From positions 41,848 to 105,847 of the forward strand of contig JAFAVK010000010.1 in NCBI GenBank assembly GCA_019242475.1: DNA of 64,000 nucleotides, read 5' to 3'. The notes below the pieces were generated by a model that searched no databases, was not told the DNA's origin, and saw nothing but the letters and a program-made list of their open reading frames with translations. This document shows, one piece after another, positions 8,723 to 17,641 of the stretch. Positions within the stretch are counted from its first letter, which is position 1. Each line of letters starts with the position of its first letter. The DNA is from Acidobacteriota bacterium. Its GTDB lineage: Bacteria > Acidobacteriota > Blastocatellia > Pyrinomonadales > Pyrinomonadaceae. The translations under genes and the position numbers were made by a program.

Positions 8723-9013
8723 CTAACCCTCTCCGCCCCCGCCGCCGGTGCCTCCGCCCTGCGGCCCTTTGTATGGGAGGTCGTCGCGGCGGCGCCGCGG
8801 CAGAGGGTCTGAGTCGCGGCGGCGCGGGAGTTGGCCCGGCGCGCGGCGCTCGACGAAGTTCGGCGGGAGGCGCGGGCCTTTGACCGCCTCTTCGAGGATG
8901 CGCGTGATCTCCTGCGAGAGCGTGCGGTGCTCGCTCGTGGCCCGCTGCTGGAGCGCACGCTTCAACTCCGCGGGGACGTAAGCGCCGATGAAGACGCCTT
9001 TACGGTTCGCCAT
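8723..9013 (-). CDS. Ribbon-helix-helix (Arc/CopG-like) DNA-binding protein
   Basis: 96 residues. Residues 5-45 form an Arc-type ribbon-helix-helix: a short strand (GVFIGAYV), helix A (PAELKRALQQRATSE) and helix B (TLSQEITRILEEAV). The tail (55-96) is Arg/Pro then Gly rich and probably disordered. Such proteins bind DNA as dimers, often as antitoxins, but no toxin gene is adjacent. It sits between rnpB and the TPR gene with its own terminator, so it is probably monocistronic. Confidence 0.75.
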   Translation of the reverse strand: MANRKGVFIGAYVPAELKRALQQRATSEHRTLSQEITRILEEAVKGPRLPPNFVERRAPGQLPRRRDSDPLPRRRRDDLPYKGPQGGGTGGGGGEG

Positions 9014-9110
9014 TCTCGGGTTCTCCTGTCGCCTTTGAGACCTTGCACAGTCCCGTGAGGCTCGGGGTCATCGGGTGCCGAGGTGAAAGAACTTGAATGT
9101 CCGCGGATTC

Positions 9111-9598
9111 GAGAACAGGTCTGTAAGCCGAATTCTGTCCACCGTGAACCGCGGACGATTCACGGATGGGCGATCATTCCTCTAGGCCGGACGTTGCCGT
9201 ACGGCTCAAGCGACCTACCCGGAGGCGTGGCGCGACCTCGTTAAAGGCCGCGCGTTCGGACGGGCCGCCCTTTGCCCGCCTCCCTATTTGGTCTTGCACC
9301 GCGAGGAGTTTGCCTGGCCGCGCCTGTCACCAGACGCGCCGGTGCGCTCTTACTTTAAGCCCGTGAGGGCCGCACCGTTTCACCCATCACCCGCTGCGCG
9401 ACTCCCGAAGGAGCCGGCCCGCTGGCTGGTCTCTTCTCTGTTGCACTTGTCGTCGCACGGCGTCAAAGCGTCTGCTCTCGCAGACTTTTAACGCCGGGCG
9501 CCCCGCCGTTAGCGGGCTCGCTGCCCTTCGGTGTTCGGACTTTCCTCTCCCGCTCGCCCCCTAAGGAACGCGCGGCAGCGACCGCCCGACCTGTTCTC
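9111..9598 (-). ncRNA. rnpB: RNase P RNA, bacterial type A
   Basis: The catalytic RNA of RNase P, which matures tRNA 5' ends. On the minus strand the 5' P1 arm GAGAACAGGTC (to 9598) pairs perfectly with the 3' GACCTGTTCTC (from 9111). Conserved region I is present (GAGGAAAGTCCGAACACC, about 9530-9547), as is the 3' P4 strand (ACAGAATTCGGCTTACAG, about 9121-9138). GAGGAATGATCGCC and a GTAGGTCGCTTGAG-like segment also match the 3' half. The length, about 488 nt, is long for the type. Ends are set from P1 and may differ by a few bases. Confidence 0.93.
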
Positions 9599-9606
9599 AA
9601 ATCCGC

Positions 9607-9622
9607 GGCGCGGATTATAGCA
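9607..9622 (-). promoter_or_regulatory. rnpB promoter with extended -10
   Basis: Read on the minus strand, TGC-TATAAT lies about 16-20 bases before the RNA 5' end (TATAAT at 9619-9614). No convincing -35 is seen, which fits an extended -10 promoter. The same TGCTATA(A/C)T motif precedes rnj and rpoN. Confidence 0.5.
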
Positions 9623-9710
9623 AAGCACCGTTCAACAGGTACAGTCCAAAGGCGTCCACCGTACAACTTTGATGAAATCGAAGTCAGAAGCCCGGCCGTG
9701 AGGCGGGGCG

Positions 9711-10379
9711 TTAGCCAAAATATTTGAAGCCGACGCGGAGGTTGTGGAGCGCGCCCGCGGGGACGGAGGAGATCATGACCCAGGTCATCAGCGAGTGGCT
9801 GACGCCGACGGCGAGGATGTTCGGCGCGCGCTGGTAGACCCAGGCCCACAGCAGGCCCCCCGCGAAGGTCGCGAACGTGAGCCAGGGGTTCGGCAGATGA
9901 AAGAGCGCGAAGAGGAAGGCAACCAGCAGCACGCTCGAACTCCCTCGCCCGAGGGCGACCTGCGCGCGCCGGTTGATGAAGCCCTGAAGCGCGTACTGTT
10001 GAAGCGGCCCCCAGATCAGACTTAAACCGGGCACGCCCATGATCGTCTGCCCGCCCTCCCAGCGCCCGAAGTCGAGCGTGCCCGCGTACCAGCCGAAGCC
10101 GACCAGAAGGGCGGAGACGACGAGCATCGGCGCCGCGAGCAGCCGTGCCGCCTCGGCGAAGTTGTCGAGGCGCCAGCCGACCTCGCGCGCCGACTCGCCG
10201 CGCGCGCGGTGCGAGAGGAGCATGAAGACGACGGCCGTCGTCACCGGAATCAACAACAGCAACCGCCCGCGCCCCGAGAGCGTGCCCACGACCCACTCGG
10301 CCGCGAGCGCCGACGCGGAGGCCGCCACGATCTCCCACGCGGCGAGCGCGCGCTCTTCGGCCGTGATGCCCTCGTTCAT
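9711..10379 (-). CDS. CPBP-family integral membrane protein, catalytic Glu pair replaced
   Basis: 222 residues with several membrane helices and the fold signature of CPBP (CAAX/Abi) intramembrane proteases. In active members motif 1 is EExxxR; here the DNA encodes QQYALQ (residues 127-132), so both glutamates and the arginine are glutamine. Motif 2 (FALFHLPN, His near 161) and motif 3 (GVSHSLMTW, His near 195) are kept. It may be inactive as a protease or belong to a non-peptidase branch. The ATG overlaps the previous stop (ATGA); a GTG two codons upstream is an alternative. Confidence 0.75.
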   Translation of the reverse strand: MNEGITAEERALAAWEIVAASASALAAEWVVGTLSGRGRLLLLIPVTTAVVFMLLSHRARGESAREVGWRLDNFAEAARLLAAPMLVVSALLVGFGWYAGTLDFGRWEGGQTIMGVPGLSLIWGPLQQYALQGFINRRAQVALGRGSSSVLLVAFLFALFHLPNPWLTFATFAGGLLWAWVYQRAPNILAVGVSHSLMTWVMISSVPAGALHNLRVGFKYFG

Positions 10380-10894
10380 TTCCACTCGAAGCGGCGCGGG
10401 TCGCCCAACTGCTGAAGCGTGCGCCGCGCCCCGCCACCCACCGCGCGGACGGCGTAGACGCGCGCCTCGTGCACGCCGTAGCGCGGCTGCACGAATTGAA
10501 AGACGAAGGCGCGACGGTCGTTGTGTTGAGAGTCGCCTCGCGCGTCAGGCGCGGGCTCATTCGCCAGCGCGGCGGCGGCGAAACGGCCGTCGAGGAAGAG
10601 TTGGACTTCGACGGACGCGCCCGGCTGTTCGAGGTCTTCGACCCAGCCGCGCGCGCCCAGCCCGTCGGCCTGTTCGAGTTCGCCCGCGAAGCCGTTCCGG
10701 TACGTGACGGCGTGCGTGTAGACGGCGAGGCCGCAGACGAAGAGGAGGTCGAGCGCGAGCTTGGCGGCGACGAGCTTCAAGAGTCGCGCGCGCCGCGCGA
10801 CTGCCTTTTCGTCCGCCGAAAAAGGAACACGGAGGCCGGGCTCAAACGCCCCGGCCTCCGTGTCCGTCTGCTCGCGCGCCGCGGCGTCGTTCAT
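10376..10894 (-). CDS. Hypothetical single-pass membrane protein
   Basis: I do not recognise this 172-residue protein. It has about 35 charged N-terminal residues, a membrane helix near residues 38-58 (LVAAKLALDLLFVCGLAVYT) and a C-terminal soluble domain that would face the periplasm. The ATG overlaps the stop of the upstream DUF11-type gene (ATGA), and its own stop overlaps the CPBP start (ATGA), so the three are a coupled set. A terminator-like hairpin lies within its first 70 coding bases, so the true start may be downstream; no better-supported start was found. Confidence 0.6.
   Translation of the reverse strand: MNDAAAREQTDTEAGAFEPGLRVPFSADEKAVARRARLLKLVAAKLALDLLFVCGLAVYTHAVTYRNGFAGELEQADGLGARGWVEDLEQPGASVEVQLFLDGRFAAAALANEPAPDARGDSQHNDRRAFVFQFVQPRYGVHEARVYAVRAVGGGARRTLQQLGDPRRFEWK
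10827..10863 (-). terminator. Terminator-like hairpin at the start of the 172-aa gene
   Basis: Perfect 14-bp stem (10827-10840 with 10850-10863), followed on the minus strand by CCTTTTT. It has all parts of an intrinsic terminator and lies 28-64 bases after the DUF11-type stop, yet inside the reading frame of the next gene. It may attenuate expression of the two downstream membrane protein genes. Confidence 0.6.
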
Positions 10895-13227
10895 TGCCCG
10901 CGGTACGCGTTCGAGTTCGAGTCCTGATAGGCGAGCGTGTGGCGCGGCGTGATGACCGCGTCAGCGGCGAGGTTCTGCCGCAGGCGCACCGTCACCTGCA
11001 AGACCTGCGTGTCGCCCGGCGCGAGTTCGGCCACGCGCCAGACGAGCCCGCGGCCGCCGTTGCCGAGGTCTTGCAGCGTCAGCTCCGGCGAAGACGAGAC
11101 GAACTCAAGGGCGTCGGGCAGTTGCTCCGTCACGACAAGTCCCTTCGCCAGGCCGCCGCCGTCGTTGACGAGCACGAGGCGGTAGAACAACGTGTCGCCC
11201 GGCTTGACCTCCGTGTTCGGAAGCTCCGCGCGCACGCGCACGCGCGGCGTCGCGACCGTCAACACGGTCGAGTCCTCGCCCGCGATGCGCCCCGCGGCGT
11301 TCATGGCGCGCGTGACGAGGTTGTAGGCGAACTGCGTGCGGTCGGGCGTCGAGCGCGGGATGTCCACGCCGAGCAGGACGGGGTACTGGCCGCCGCGCGG
11401 GTCGAGCGCCGCGGTCTGCGTGACGGCGGGCTCGTCCGTCTGGTGGCGGCCGTCGCCGTTCAGGTCGGCGTAGACGGTGCCCTGCGGCGCGCCCGGCGCG
11501 ACGATGCGCAGCTCGAAGCTCTCGGGGTAGTTACTCGGGTTGCGGACGATGAAGGGGACGTACATCGTGTCGCCCGGCGTCGCCGTCAGGCCCTTCGAGA
11601 CGGCCTCGACGCGCGCGCCCGCGACGCGCCCGACCGAGATGGTCGGCCCCTCGAAGTTCGAAGGGATGAAGAGGCTCTGCGTGCGCATCGTGCCGCGGCC
11701 GACCGGCTTGTTCGAGCCGGCGAGCGCCTCGCCCACGGCGCGCAGCGTGACCGTGATCTCGCGGTTGTCGCGCGACTCAAGGTCGCCCAGAGACCAGATG
11801 GCCGTGCGCGAAGGGCGGTCGTAGGAGATGGGCGAGGGCGTGGCGGAGACCAGCTCGAAGTCCGGGTTGAAGACGAAGTCGGCGCGCGTGACTTTGGCGG
11901 TGGCGCTCCCCTGGTTGCGGACGCTGATGCGTTGCGTGAAGGTCTCGCCGGGCTGGACGGTCTCCTGCAAGGCGTTCGACGCGGCGGCGAGCGCGGCGGC
12001 GACGACCGTGAGCGAGGCGTCGGTCACCTTCGTCACGGTGGCGTCGGCCTGCGAGGCGGCGCGGACTAAGAAGCGCTGCTGCTGGTTGTCGGGCGCGTTC
12101 TCGGGGACGCGCGCGTTGAGGACGACTTCGATGGTCTGGCCGCGCTGCAACTGCGGGGTGACGAAGACGGGCAGCCCGCCCGCGTCGTTGCCGCTCTGGC
12201 TGAAGCTGGGCTGGTACTCGGCCGGGAGGTCTGTCTCAAGCCGGAACTGGTCGTCCTTGTTGCCCGTGTTGGTGATGGCGAGCGGCAGTTGGATGGTCTG
12301 CCCCGGCTGCGCGGCGAGCGCCGAGCGGCGGAGCGCCAACTGCAAGTCGGGCACCTGTCGGACGGTGATGCTGAAGCCGCCGCCGCCGGACTGTGCGTCG
12401 CCCCCGCTCGTCGGCGGAGGCGTCACGGCCGCCGTCTCGACGGGGCGCGGCAAGGGCGTCGGCGTGACGGCGGGCGTGGTGCGCGTCGGGACGGAGGTCG
12501 TCTCGGTGGTGCGGGCCGGCCTGCGCACGGGCGTCGGCGCGGGCGTCGGCGTCACGTCGGGCTGTGTGGCGGCGGGCTGCGCGGCGTTGCCGCGGACGTT
12601 ACGGTTGCGACGGCCCGCCGCGGTGCGCGGTCGCTCGGCCTCTCCCCCGCCGCGGACGGAAAGCTCGGGCACCCTCGCCGGGGTGGTCGCGGCCACTTCG
12701 GTCGGGGTCGGAGTCGGGCGCGGGGTAGCGCGTGGGCGCGGCGGCGCGGGCGTCGGCGTGGCGCGAGCCAACTGTGTCGCGGGCGCAGGCGTAGCGCGCG
12801 GCGTCGGGGTCGCGGCGGGCGGCGCGGGGTGCGTGGCCGCCTCGGCGCGCGCCGTATGGAGTTCGGTCTCGTAGATGTCGGTGAAGGGCGTGTCCTTGAT
12901 AGCGCGCAGGCGCTGGGCGACTTCGTCGGCCTCGGGGAACTTGCCGAGTTCGATGTAGGAGCGGCCGAGCCAGAGCAGCATCAGGTCGGCGATGAAGCTG
13001 TCGGGGTGTGCCTTCAGGAAGTCGCGGAAGACGGCGGCGGCCTGCTCGTACTGCGCCTTGGCGAAGAGCGCGCGCCCGCGGTTGAAGGTCTCCTGTTCGG
13101 CCTGTGAGGGGGCGTCCTCCTGCTGCGCCGCGTTGAGCGCGGCGGCGCGGGCGGCGGTGCTGGCGAAGGGGGACAGGACGAGCGCGGCGGCGAGCGCGGC
13201 CGCGCCGATGCGAATGCACTTACTCAA
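10891..13227 (-). CDS. Secreted TPR/DUF11-type repeat protein
   Basis: 778 residues from a TTG start with GGAGG 9 bases upstream (13237-13241). The open frame extends further upstream but without a comparable site. A signal peptide (about 1-28, ending ARA) is followed by a TPR-like module (about residues 45-120: AKAQYEQAAAVFRDFLKAHP). Next comes a long Pro/Thr/Ala linker rich in TPTP (about 125-285), then several beta-sandwich repeats of the DUF11/CARDB type up to the C-terminus. These domains occur in large surface or periplasmic proteins of unknown function. It leads the small operon containing the 172-aa and CPBP proteins. Confidence 0.75.
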   Translation of the reverse strand: MSKCIRIGAAALAAALVLSPFASTAARAAALNAAQQEDAPSQAEQETFNRGRALFAKAQYEQAAAVFRDFLKAHPDSFIADLMLLWLGRSYIELGKFPEADEVAQRLRAIKDTPFTDIYETELHTARAEAATHPAPPAATPTPRATPAPATQLARATPTPAPPRPRATPRPTPTPTEVAATTPARVPELSVRGGGEAERPRTAAGRRNRNVRGNAAQPAATQPDVTPTPAPTPVRRPARTTETTSVPTRTTPAVTPTPLPRPVETAAVTPPPTSGGDAQSGGGGFSITVRQVPDLQLALRRSALAAQPGQTIQLPLAITNTGNKDDQFRLETDLPAEYQPSFSQSGNDAGGLPVFVTPQLQRGQTIEVVLNARVPENAPDNQQQRFLVRAASQADATVTKVTDASLTVVAAALAAASNALQETVQPGETFTQRISVRNQGSATAKVTRADFVFNPDFELVSATPSPISYDRPSRTAIWSLGDLESRDNREITVTLRAVGEALAGSNKPVGRGTMRTQSLFIPSNFEGPTISVGRVAGARVEAVSKGLTATPGDTMYVPFIVRNPSNYPESFELRIVAPGAPQGTVYADLNGDGRHQTDEPAVTQTAALDPRGGQYPVLLGVDIPRSTPDRTQFAYNLVTRAMNAAGRIAGEDSTVLTVATPRVRVRAELPNTEVKPGDTLFYRLVLVNDGGGLAKGLVVTEQLPDALEFVSSSPELTLQDLGNGGRGLVWRVAELAPGDTQVLQVTVRLRQNLAADAVITPRHTLAYQDSNSNAYRGQ

Positions 13228-13405
13228 AGTTATGTTCCTCCGACGGGCAGGTGCGAGTCTAAACGAGTCGAACGATCCGGCGCGTACGCGAGAGACGCAC
13301 ATGCGTCGCGCTCTCAGAGTGAAACCTTTCTGTCCGACCGCGCAGGATAATACAGCGCGCGGGCGCGGCGGACAAGGCGCTCGAAGGCGCAAAAGAACCG
13401 GGTCG

Positions 13406-13443
13406 AAAAAGTGAGGCGGCCCCGCACGGAGGGGGCCGCCCTC
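13406..13443 (-). terminator. Terminator of the polysaccharide export gene
   Basis: GC-rich stem GAGGCGGCCCC / GGGGCCGCC(C)TC (13413-13423 with 13433-13443), followed on the minus strand by CACTTTTTCG. It overlaps the stop codon of the export gene. Confidence 0.75.
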
Positions 13444-14746
13444 ATTTCTTCTTGACGGGCGCGCCTGAGACCTCGATGCGGTCGCCGGGCTGGAGCTGCG
13501 GGTCGGGCACGCCGCCGTTCTCGATCTCGCGCAGGTTGTACTCGGTCGGGGAGAGTCTGCCGTCGGGGCCGGCGCGCAGCACGCGCACGCGCGCGGCCTC
13601 GGGCCTCGTCGCGCCGCCCGAGGCGAGCAGCGCCTGCGTCAGTGTGATGCCGGAGTGGAAGTCCTTCTGCCCGGGCGCGCCCACTTCGCCGCCGACGTAG
13701 TAGAACTCGGGCGGGCGGGCGGTGAGCGTCACCACGTCGCCCGTCATCACGAGCGTGTTGAGGCCGGCGGCGTCGTTGAGGTCAACGTTGATGACCTTGC
13801 CCGTCGCGTGCGAGATGATGACGGCGCGGCCGGCCTCGGGCTTGGGCTGCGCCTCGGCGACGACGACGTAGAGCGGGATGGCCTCGCGCCTGAGAATCTT
13901 GGTGCCGGGGTCGCTCACGAGACCGCTGATGAGCACGGCGTGGCTCGCGTACTCGCGGACGCCGACGCGCACCTGCGGCTTGTCGTAGACGTTCCGGTGG
14001 CGCAACTCCGCGATGAGCTGGGCGGATAGTTCGTCGGTCGTCATCCCGGCGACCGTGAGCGGGTCTTTGAGCAGAGGGTAGTCGAGCACGCCGCCCGCGA
14101 CCACCGTGTAGAGCGTGTTCTGCCGTGGGTCTTGCGCGTTGAGCAGGCGTATGTCGAGCACGTCGCCGGTGCCGATGCGGTAGATGCTCGCGGGCGAGAC
14201 GACCGCCGCCGGGCTCGCGGCCGCGGGCGAAGCATTCGCCGGAGTCGCATTCGCCGGGCGCGGCGCGGGGGGAGGTGCCATCGAGTTGTTGTTGGGCGGC
14301 GGCGCGGGCTGGCTGTTATTTCCCTTGGCCGTGTCGTTGGCGCCTTCCGCGCCGGCGGAGGTCTTGACGGGCGAGCCGACCGGGACGTTGGGTTCGCCCG
14401 CCGACTTCGGGGGCGCGTCGCTGGTCGATGAAGGTTTGTTCGTGAGTGCGGGCGCGACCGTGGAGGCCGTCGTGTTCGAGAGCGGCGCGGACTCCCGCCC
14501 CTTCCCCTGCTCCTTCGCGGCCGCGCGCGGCTTCTCGGAAGAGGAGCCCTTCGCCTCCTTCTTCGCGTCGTTCGCGTTGGGGGCCGGGGGCTTCTCGTCC
14601 CTCTTCGGCTGGGGTTGGGCGGGCGCTTCCGCCGCCACGTCGTCCGCGGTCGGGCCGACGCGGACGCCGGCCTGGGCGCGTGCGTCAGGCCCCGCCATGC
14701 CGCAGAGGGCGAGCGCGGCGGCCGCGGCGTAAAAGAACTTCTTCAT
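13442..14746 (-). CDS. Polysaccharide export protein (Wza/SLBB family)
   Basis: 434 residues from an ATG preceded by GGAAG. A signal peptide (about 1-25) is followed by a long low-complexity Pro/Ala/Ser/Asn segment (about 28-185). Next is a Poly_export domain starting YRIGTGDVLDIRLL (near 190), and then SLBB-type domains (from about 280, including YYVGGEVGAPGQKDF and LRAGPDGRLSPTEYNL). Family members form the outer-membrane channel for capsule or exopolysaccharide. No glycosyltransferase, Wzc-type kinase or flippase is adjacent, so the substrate is unknown. No lipobox Cys is obvious at the processing site. Confidence 0.85.
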   Translation of the reverse strand: MKKFFYAAAAALALCGMAGPDARAQAGVRVGPTADDVAAEAPAQPQPKRDEKPPAPNANDAKKEAKGSSSEKPRAAAKEQGKGRESAPLSNTTASTVAPALTNKPSSTSDAPPKSAGEPNVPVGSPVKTSAGAEGANDTAKGNNSQPAPPPNNNSMAPPPAPRPANATPANASPAAASPAAVVSPASIYRIGTGDVLDIRLLNAQDPRQNTLYTVVAGGVLDYPLLKDPLTVAGMTTDELSAQLIAELRHRNVYDKPQVRVGVREYASHAVLISGLVSDPGTKILRREAIPLYVVVAEAQPKPEAGRAVIISHATGKVINVDLNDAAGLNTLVMTGDVVTLTARPPEFYYVGGEVGAPGQKDFHSGITLTQALLASGGATRPEAARVRVLRAGPDGRLSPTEYNLREIENGGVPDPQLQPGDRIEVSGAPVKKK

Positions 14747-15059
14747 ACGGGCACTCTTCCTTGCTAGTCCGCCTGTCAGCGGGGTGCGCCGGGCACGGCG
14801 TCTACCGTCGTTGACATGACTCGGACTCTTCCCCTTGTTCGTACGGGCGCCGGCCGGCGGCTGTTCTGGGGCATGAACGCCCCGGCGACCCTCACCTTGC
14901 ATAAACTGCTAAAGCGGCCCCGGTTCTTAGAGAACTCACCTTTTTCACGGGAAGCCACCTGTTCGGACGGAGCTTTCGTTTGCGCGGGCGGTCGGGACGG
15001 CGCCGGGCGGAAGGTCGGGGACAGGTCAAAGACGCGGGCCGGCTGCCCGTTGGTTGATT
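14747..15059. other. Gene-free leader between ptsI and the export gene
   Basis: 313 bases with no supported gene. It should hold the promoter of the polysaccharide export gene. A perfect 13-base dyad GTTCTTAGAGAAC lies at 14923-14935, and a short GGGGC/GCCCC hairpin lies near 14868-14883. Neither can be assigned a function. Confidence 0.4.
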
Positions 15060-16868
15060 CTACCCTTTGGTTTTCGGGGGTGGCAAGATTTCTTTGGGGA
15101 AAAGATTCGGCCAGCGCCCGCCGAGCCCCACGCGCACCAGCTCCTCGACCTCGTCGGCGGTCGCACATTCCAAGCACTCCTTCGCGACCCGCTCCGCCTC
15201 CCCAAGCTCGAGCCCCGCGACCGTCCGCCGCACGCGCGGGATGGCCGTCGGCGCCATGCTCAACTCCCTCGCCCCGAGCCCCAGCAGCACGGCCGCGTAG
15301 GCCGGCGACGCGGCCATCTCGCCGCAGACCACGGAGCGGATGCCGGCCGCCGCGGCGGCTTCGAGCGCACGCCTGATGCAGATCAGCACCGCCGGGTGTA
15401 GCGAGCGGAACCAGCCGGCCACCTCGTCATTCCCCCTGTCCACGGCGAGCGTGTACTGCACGAGGTCGTTCGTGCCGAGGCTGAAGAAGTCCACCTCGCG
15501 CGCGAGTTTTTCGGCGACGAGCACGGCCGAGGGCACCTCGATCATCGCGCCGACGCGCACCGGCCCCGCCTTCTTCCCTTCGCCGCCCAGCCGCGCGCGC
15601 TCGTCTTCGATGACTTCGCGCGCGCGCCGCACGTCGGTCACGTCGGAGACCATCGGGATGACCAGGTCAATCGGGCCGCGCGCGGCCGCGCGCAGGACGG
15701 CGCGCACCTGCGTCCGCAGAAGGTCGGGGCGTTGCAGGCAAAAGCGGATGGCTCGCAGGCCGAGCGCGGGGTTGCGCTCCTCGCCCGCGTCGAGGCGCGA
15801 GCCCGTGAGTTTGTCGCCGCCCATGTCGAAGAGTCGAACCGTCAGCCCGTCCTCGCCCGCGATGCGCGACAGCGCCTCGTACGCCTCGCGCTGTTCGTCC
15901 TCGTTCGGCACCGAGCCGCGGTGCGAGAGCAGGAACTCCGAGCGGAAGAGGCCGATGCCGTGCGCGCCGTAGCGGTTCACCCAGTCGTACTCGACGGGCA
16001 GCTCGACGTTCGCGCGCAACGTGACCTCGACGCCGTCGCGCGTCTTTAAAGGCGCGCGCAGTTCGGCGGCCGTGGCGGCGCGCGCCGCGGGCGCCTCCTT
16101 CGCGACCCGCCTCTCCCGCGCGAAACGTTCGAGCGTCTCGTGCGCCGGGTGGAGCGTGACCTCGCCGCGGCCGGCGTCGATGACGACGGGGTCGCCCGTG
16201 CGCGCCGCGCGGTAGAAGTCGCGCAGGCCGACGACCGCGGGGATGCCGAGGCCGCGCGCGATGATGGCCGTGTGCGAAGTCCAGCCGCCCACGTCCGTGG
16301 CGAACGCCTTGATGTGCGTGAAGTCCAGCTCGGCGAGCGTCGAGGGCATCAGCTCTTCGGCGACGACGACGGCGTCCTCGGTCAGGCGCCGGCCGAGCAT
16401 GCTCTCGCCGGAGAGCGCGACGAGCAGGCGGCGGGTCACGTCCTCGACGTCGGAGCTGCGCTCGCGCAGGTAGTCGTCTTTGATCTCCTCGTAGACGGCG
16501 AGGATGCGGTCGGTCACGACCTTGACGGCCCACTCGCTGTTGACGCTCTCCGAGCGGATGACGGCCTCCACGTCGTCGTTGAGCTTGCGGTCTTCGAGCA
16601 TGAGGAGGTGAGCGTCGAAGATGTAGGCGTGCTCCTCGCCGAGCGTGCGCGCGGCGCGCTTCTTCAGGGCGAGCAACTGCCGGCGCGCCAGACGCACGGC
16701 CGCGCCGTAGCGGCGCACCTCGCGCGCGACCTCGCCGTCTTCGAGCTTGACGCGGTAGATGCTCGTGCGCCCGCCGCTGTGGACGCGCAGCAGGCGCCCC
16801 GAGACCGCCCCGTCCGAGACGGCCACGCCGCGCCAGCGCCGCTCACTCCTGTCCCTCTTAACGCTCAC
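15060..16868 (-). CDS. ptsI: Phosphoenolpyruvate-protein phosphotransferase (PTS enzyme I)
   Basis: Enzyme I takes phosphate from PEP and passes it to HPr. At 602 residues it is a little longer than the typical 570-575. The phosphohistidine site is GGWTSHTAI (His near 202), where the usual Arg three residues before the Ser-His pair is Trp. PEP-domain motifs are intact: GLFRSEFLL, VGAMIEVPSAVLVAE, SLGTNDLVQYTLAVDRGN and a catalytic Cys in VVCGEMA. The GTG start overlaps the HPr stop (GTGA). It is the last gene of the hprK-rapZ-EIIA-HPr-EI run. No EIIB or EIIC gene is in the window, which points to regulatory rather than sugar-import use. Confidence 0.94.
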   Translation of the reverse strand: MSVKRDRSERRWRGVAVSDGAVSGRLLRVHSGGRTSIYRVKLEDGEVAREVRRYGAAVRLARRQLLALKKRAARTLGEEHAYIFDAHLLMLEDRKLNDDVEAVIRSESVNSEWAVKVVTDRILAVYEEIKDDYLRERSSDVEDVTRRLLVALSGESMLGRRLTEDAVVVAEELMPSTLAELDFTHIKAFATDVGGWTSHTAIIARGLGIPAVVGLRDFYRAARTGDPVVIDAGRGEVTLHPAHETLERFARERRVAKEAPAARAATAAELRAPLKTRDGVEVTLRANVELPVEYDWVNRYGAHGIGLFRSEFLLSHRGSVPNEDEQREAYEALSRIAGEDGLTVRLFDMGGDKLTGSRLDAGEERNPALGLRAIRFCLQRPDLLRTQVRAVLRAAARGPIDLVIPMVSDVTDVRRAREVIEDERARLGGEGKKAGPVRVGAMIEVPSAVLVAEKLAREVDFFSLGTNDLVQYTLAVDRGNDEVAGWFRSLHPAVLICIRRALEAAAAAGIRSVVCGEMAASPAYAAVLLGLGARELSMAPTAIPRVRRTVAGLELGEAERVAKECLECATADEVEELVRVGLGGRWPNLFPKEILPPPKTKG

Positions 16869-17143
16869 TCTTCAACTTCCCCGAACCCGCCGCCGATGAG
16901 CTGACACAAGGCGTCGAGCGCCTGACTCTCGTCCGACCCCTCGGCCGTAATCTGCAACTCAGTGCCGCGCGCGGCCGCCAGCATCAACACGCTCAGGATC
17001 GACTTCGCGTCGGCCACCGTGCTGCGGTCGAGCCGAACGAGTTTCAGCGTCGAGCGGAACGCCGTCGCCGCGCGCACCAGCTTCGCCGCGGCGCGCGCGT
17101 GCAGACCCAGGCGGTTGACGATGGTGACCCGGCACTCGACCAA
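16865..17143 (-). CDS. ptsH: HPr phosphocarrier protein
   Basis: A 92-residue phosphocarrier. The active His is in LGLHARAAAKL (His near 15). The regulatory Ser region ADAKSILSVLMLAA (Ser near 48) fits the site phosphorylated by HprK, whose gene is three genes upstream. The start is TTG with GGGGAG 5 bases before it. Its stop overlaps the ptsI GTG start by four bases. Confidence 0.92.
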   Translation of the reverse strand: MVECRVTIVNRLGLHARAAAKLVRAATAFRSTLKLVRLDRSTVADAKSILSVLMLAAARGTELQITAEGSDESQALDALCQLIGGGFGEVEE

Positions 17144-17155
17144 CGGCGCTCCCCT

Positions 17156-17629
17156 TCAACTCCCCTTCAACTCGCCCGTGCCCCTGCGCCCGCCGCCCGC
17201 GAGCAGCTCGCCCGCGAGGTAGATGCCCTGCCGCCCCTGGTCGCGCACGAGGCGCGCGACCTCCGCGAGCGGCACGCCCGGCTGGAGCCCCGCGAGCTTG
17301 ATGACCATCGGCAAATTCACGCCCGTCACCACCTCGACCTCGCCCTGCTGTAAGAACATCGAGGCGATGTTGGTCGGGGTGCCGCCGAACATGTCGGTCA
17401 TCATGAGTACGCCGCCGCCGTCGGCGACGCGTTCGATGGCGCGTCGAATCTCGTTCTTGGCGGCCTCCACGTCGTCGTGCCAGCCGATGGAGACGGCCGT
17501 GATGTGCTTGAAGCTGCCGATGATGGTCTCGGCCGCCGACAGCAGCTCGTTCGCCACCTGCCCGTGCGACACGATGACCCCGGCCACGCGCCCCGCCGCA
17601 CCCTCTTCTTTAGGTTTGTCAGGCATCAT
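17156..17629 (-). CDS. PTS EIIA, mannose family
   Basis: 157 residues. The phospho-accepting His is in GVIVSHGQVANELL (near residue 21), followed by MTDMFGGTPTNIASMF (near 78), both hallmarks of the EIIA-Man fold. It lies between rapZ and HPr with 12-base gaps, in the position proteobacteria fill with ptsN (EIIA-Ntr). With no permease nearby, it probably acts as a regulatory phosphoprotein. A second ATG is the next codon. Confidence 0.9.
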   Translation of the reverse strand: MMPDKPKEEGAAGRVAGVIVSHGQVANELLSAAETIIGSFKHITAVSIGWHDDVEAAKNEIRRAIERVADGGGVLMMTDMFGGTPTNIASMFLQQGEVEVVTGVNLPMVIKLAGLQPGVPLAEVARLVRDQGRQGIYLAGELLAGGGRRGTGELKGS

Positions 17630-17641
17630 TCGGCTCCGTTC

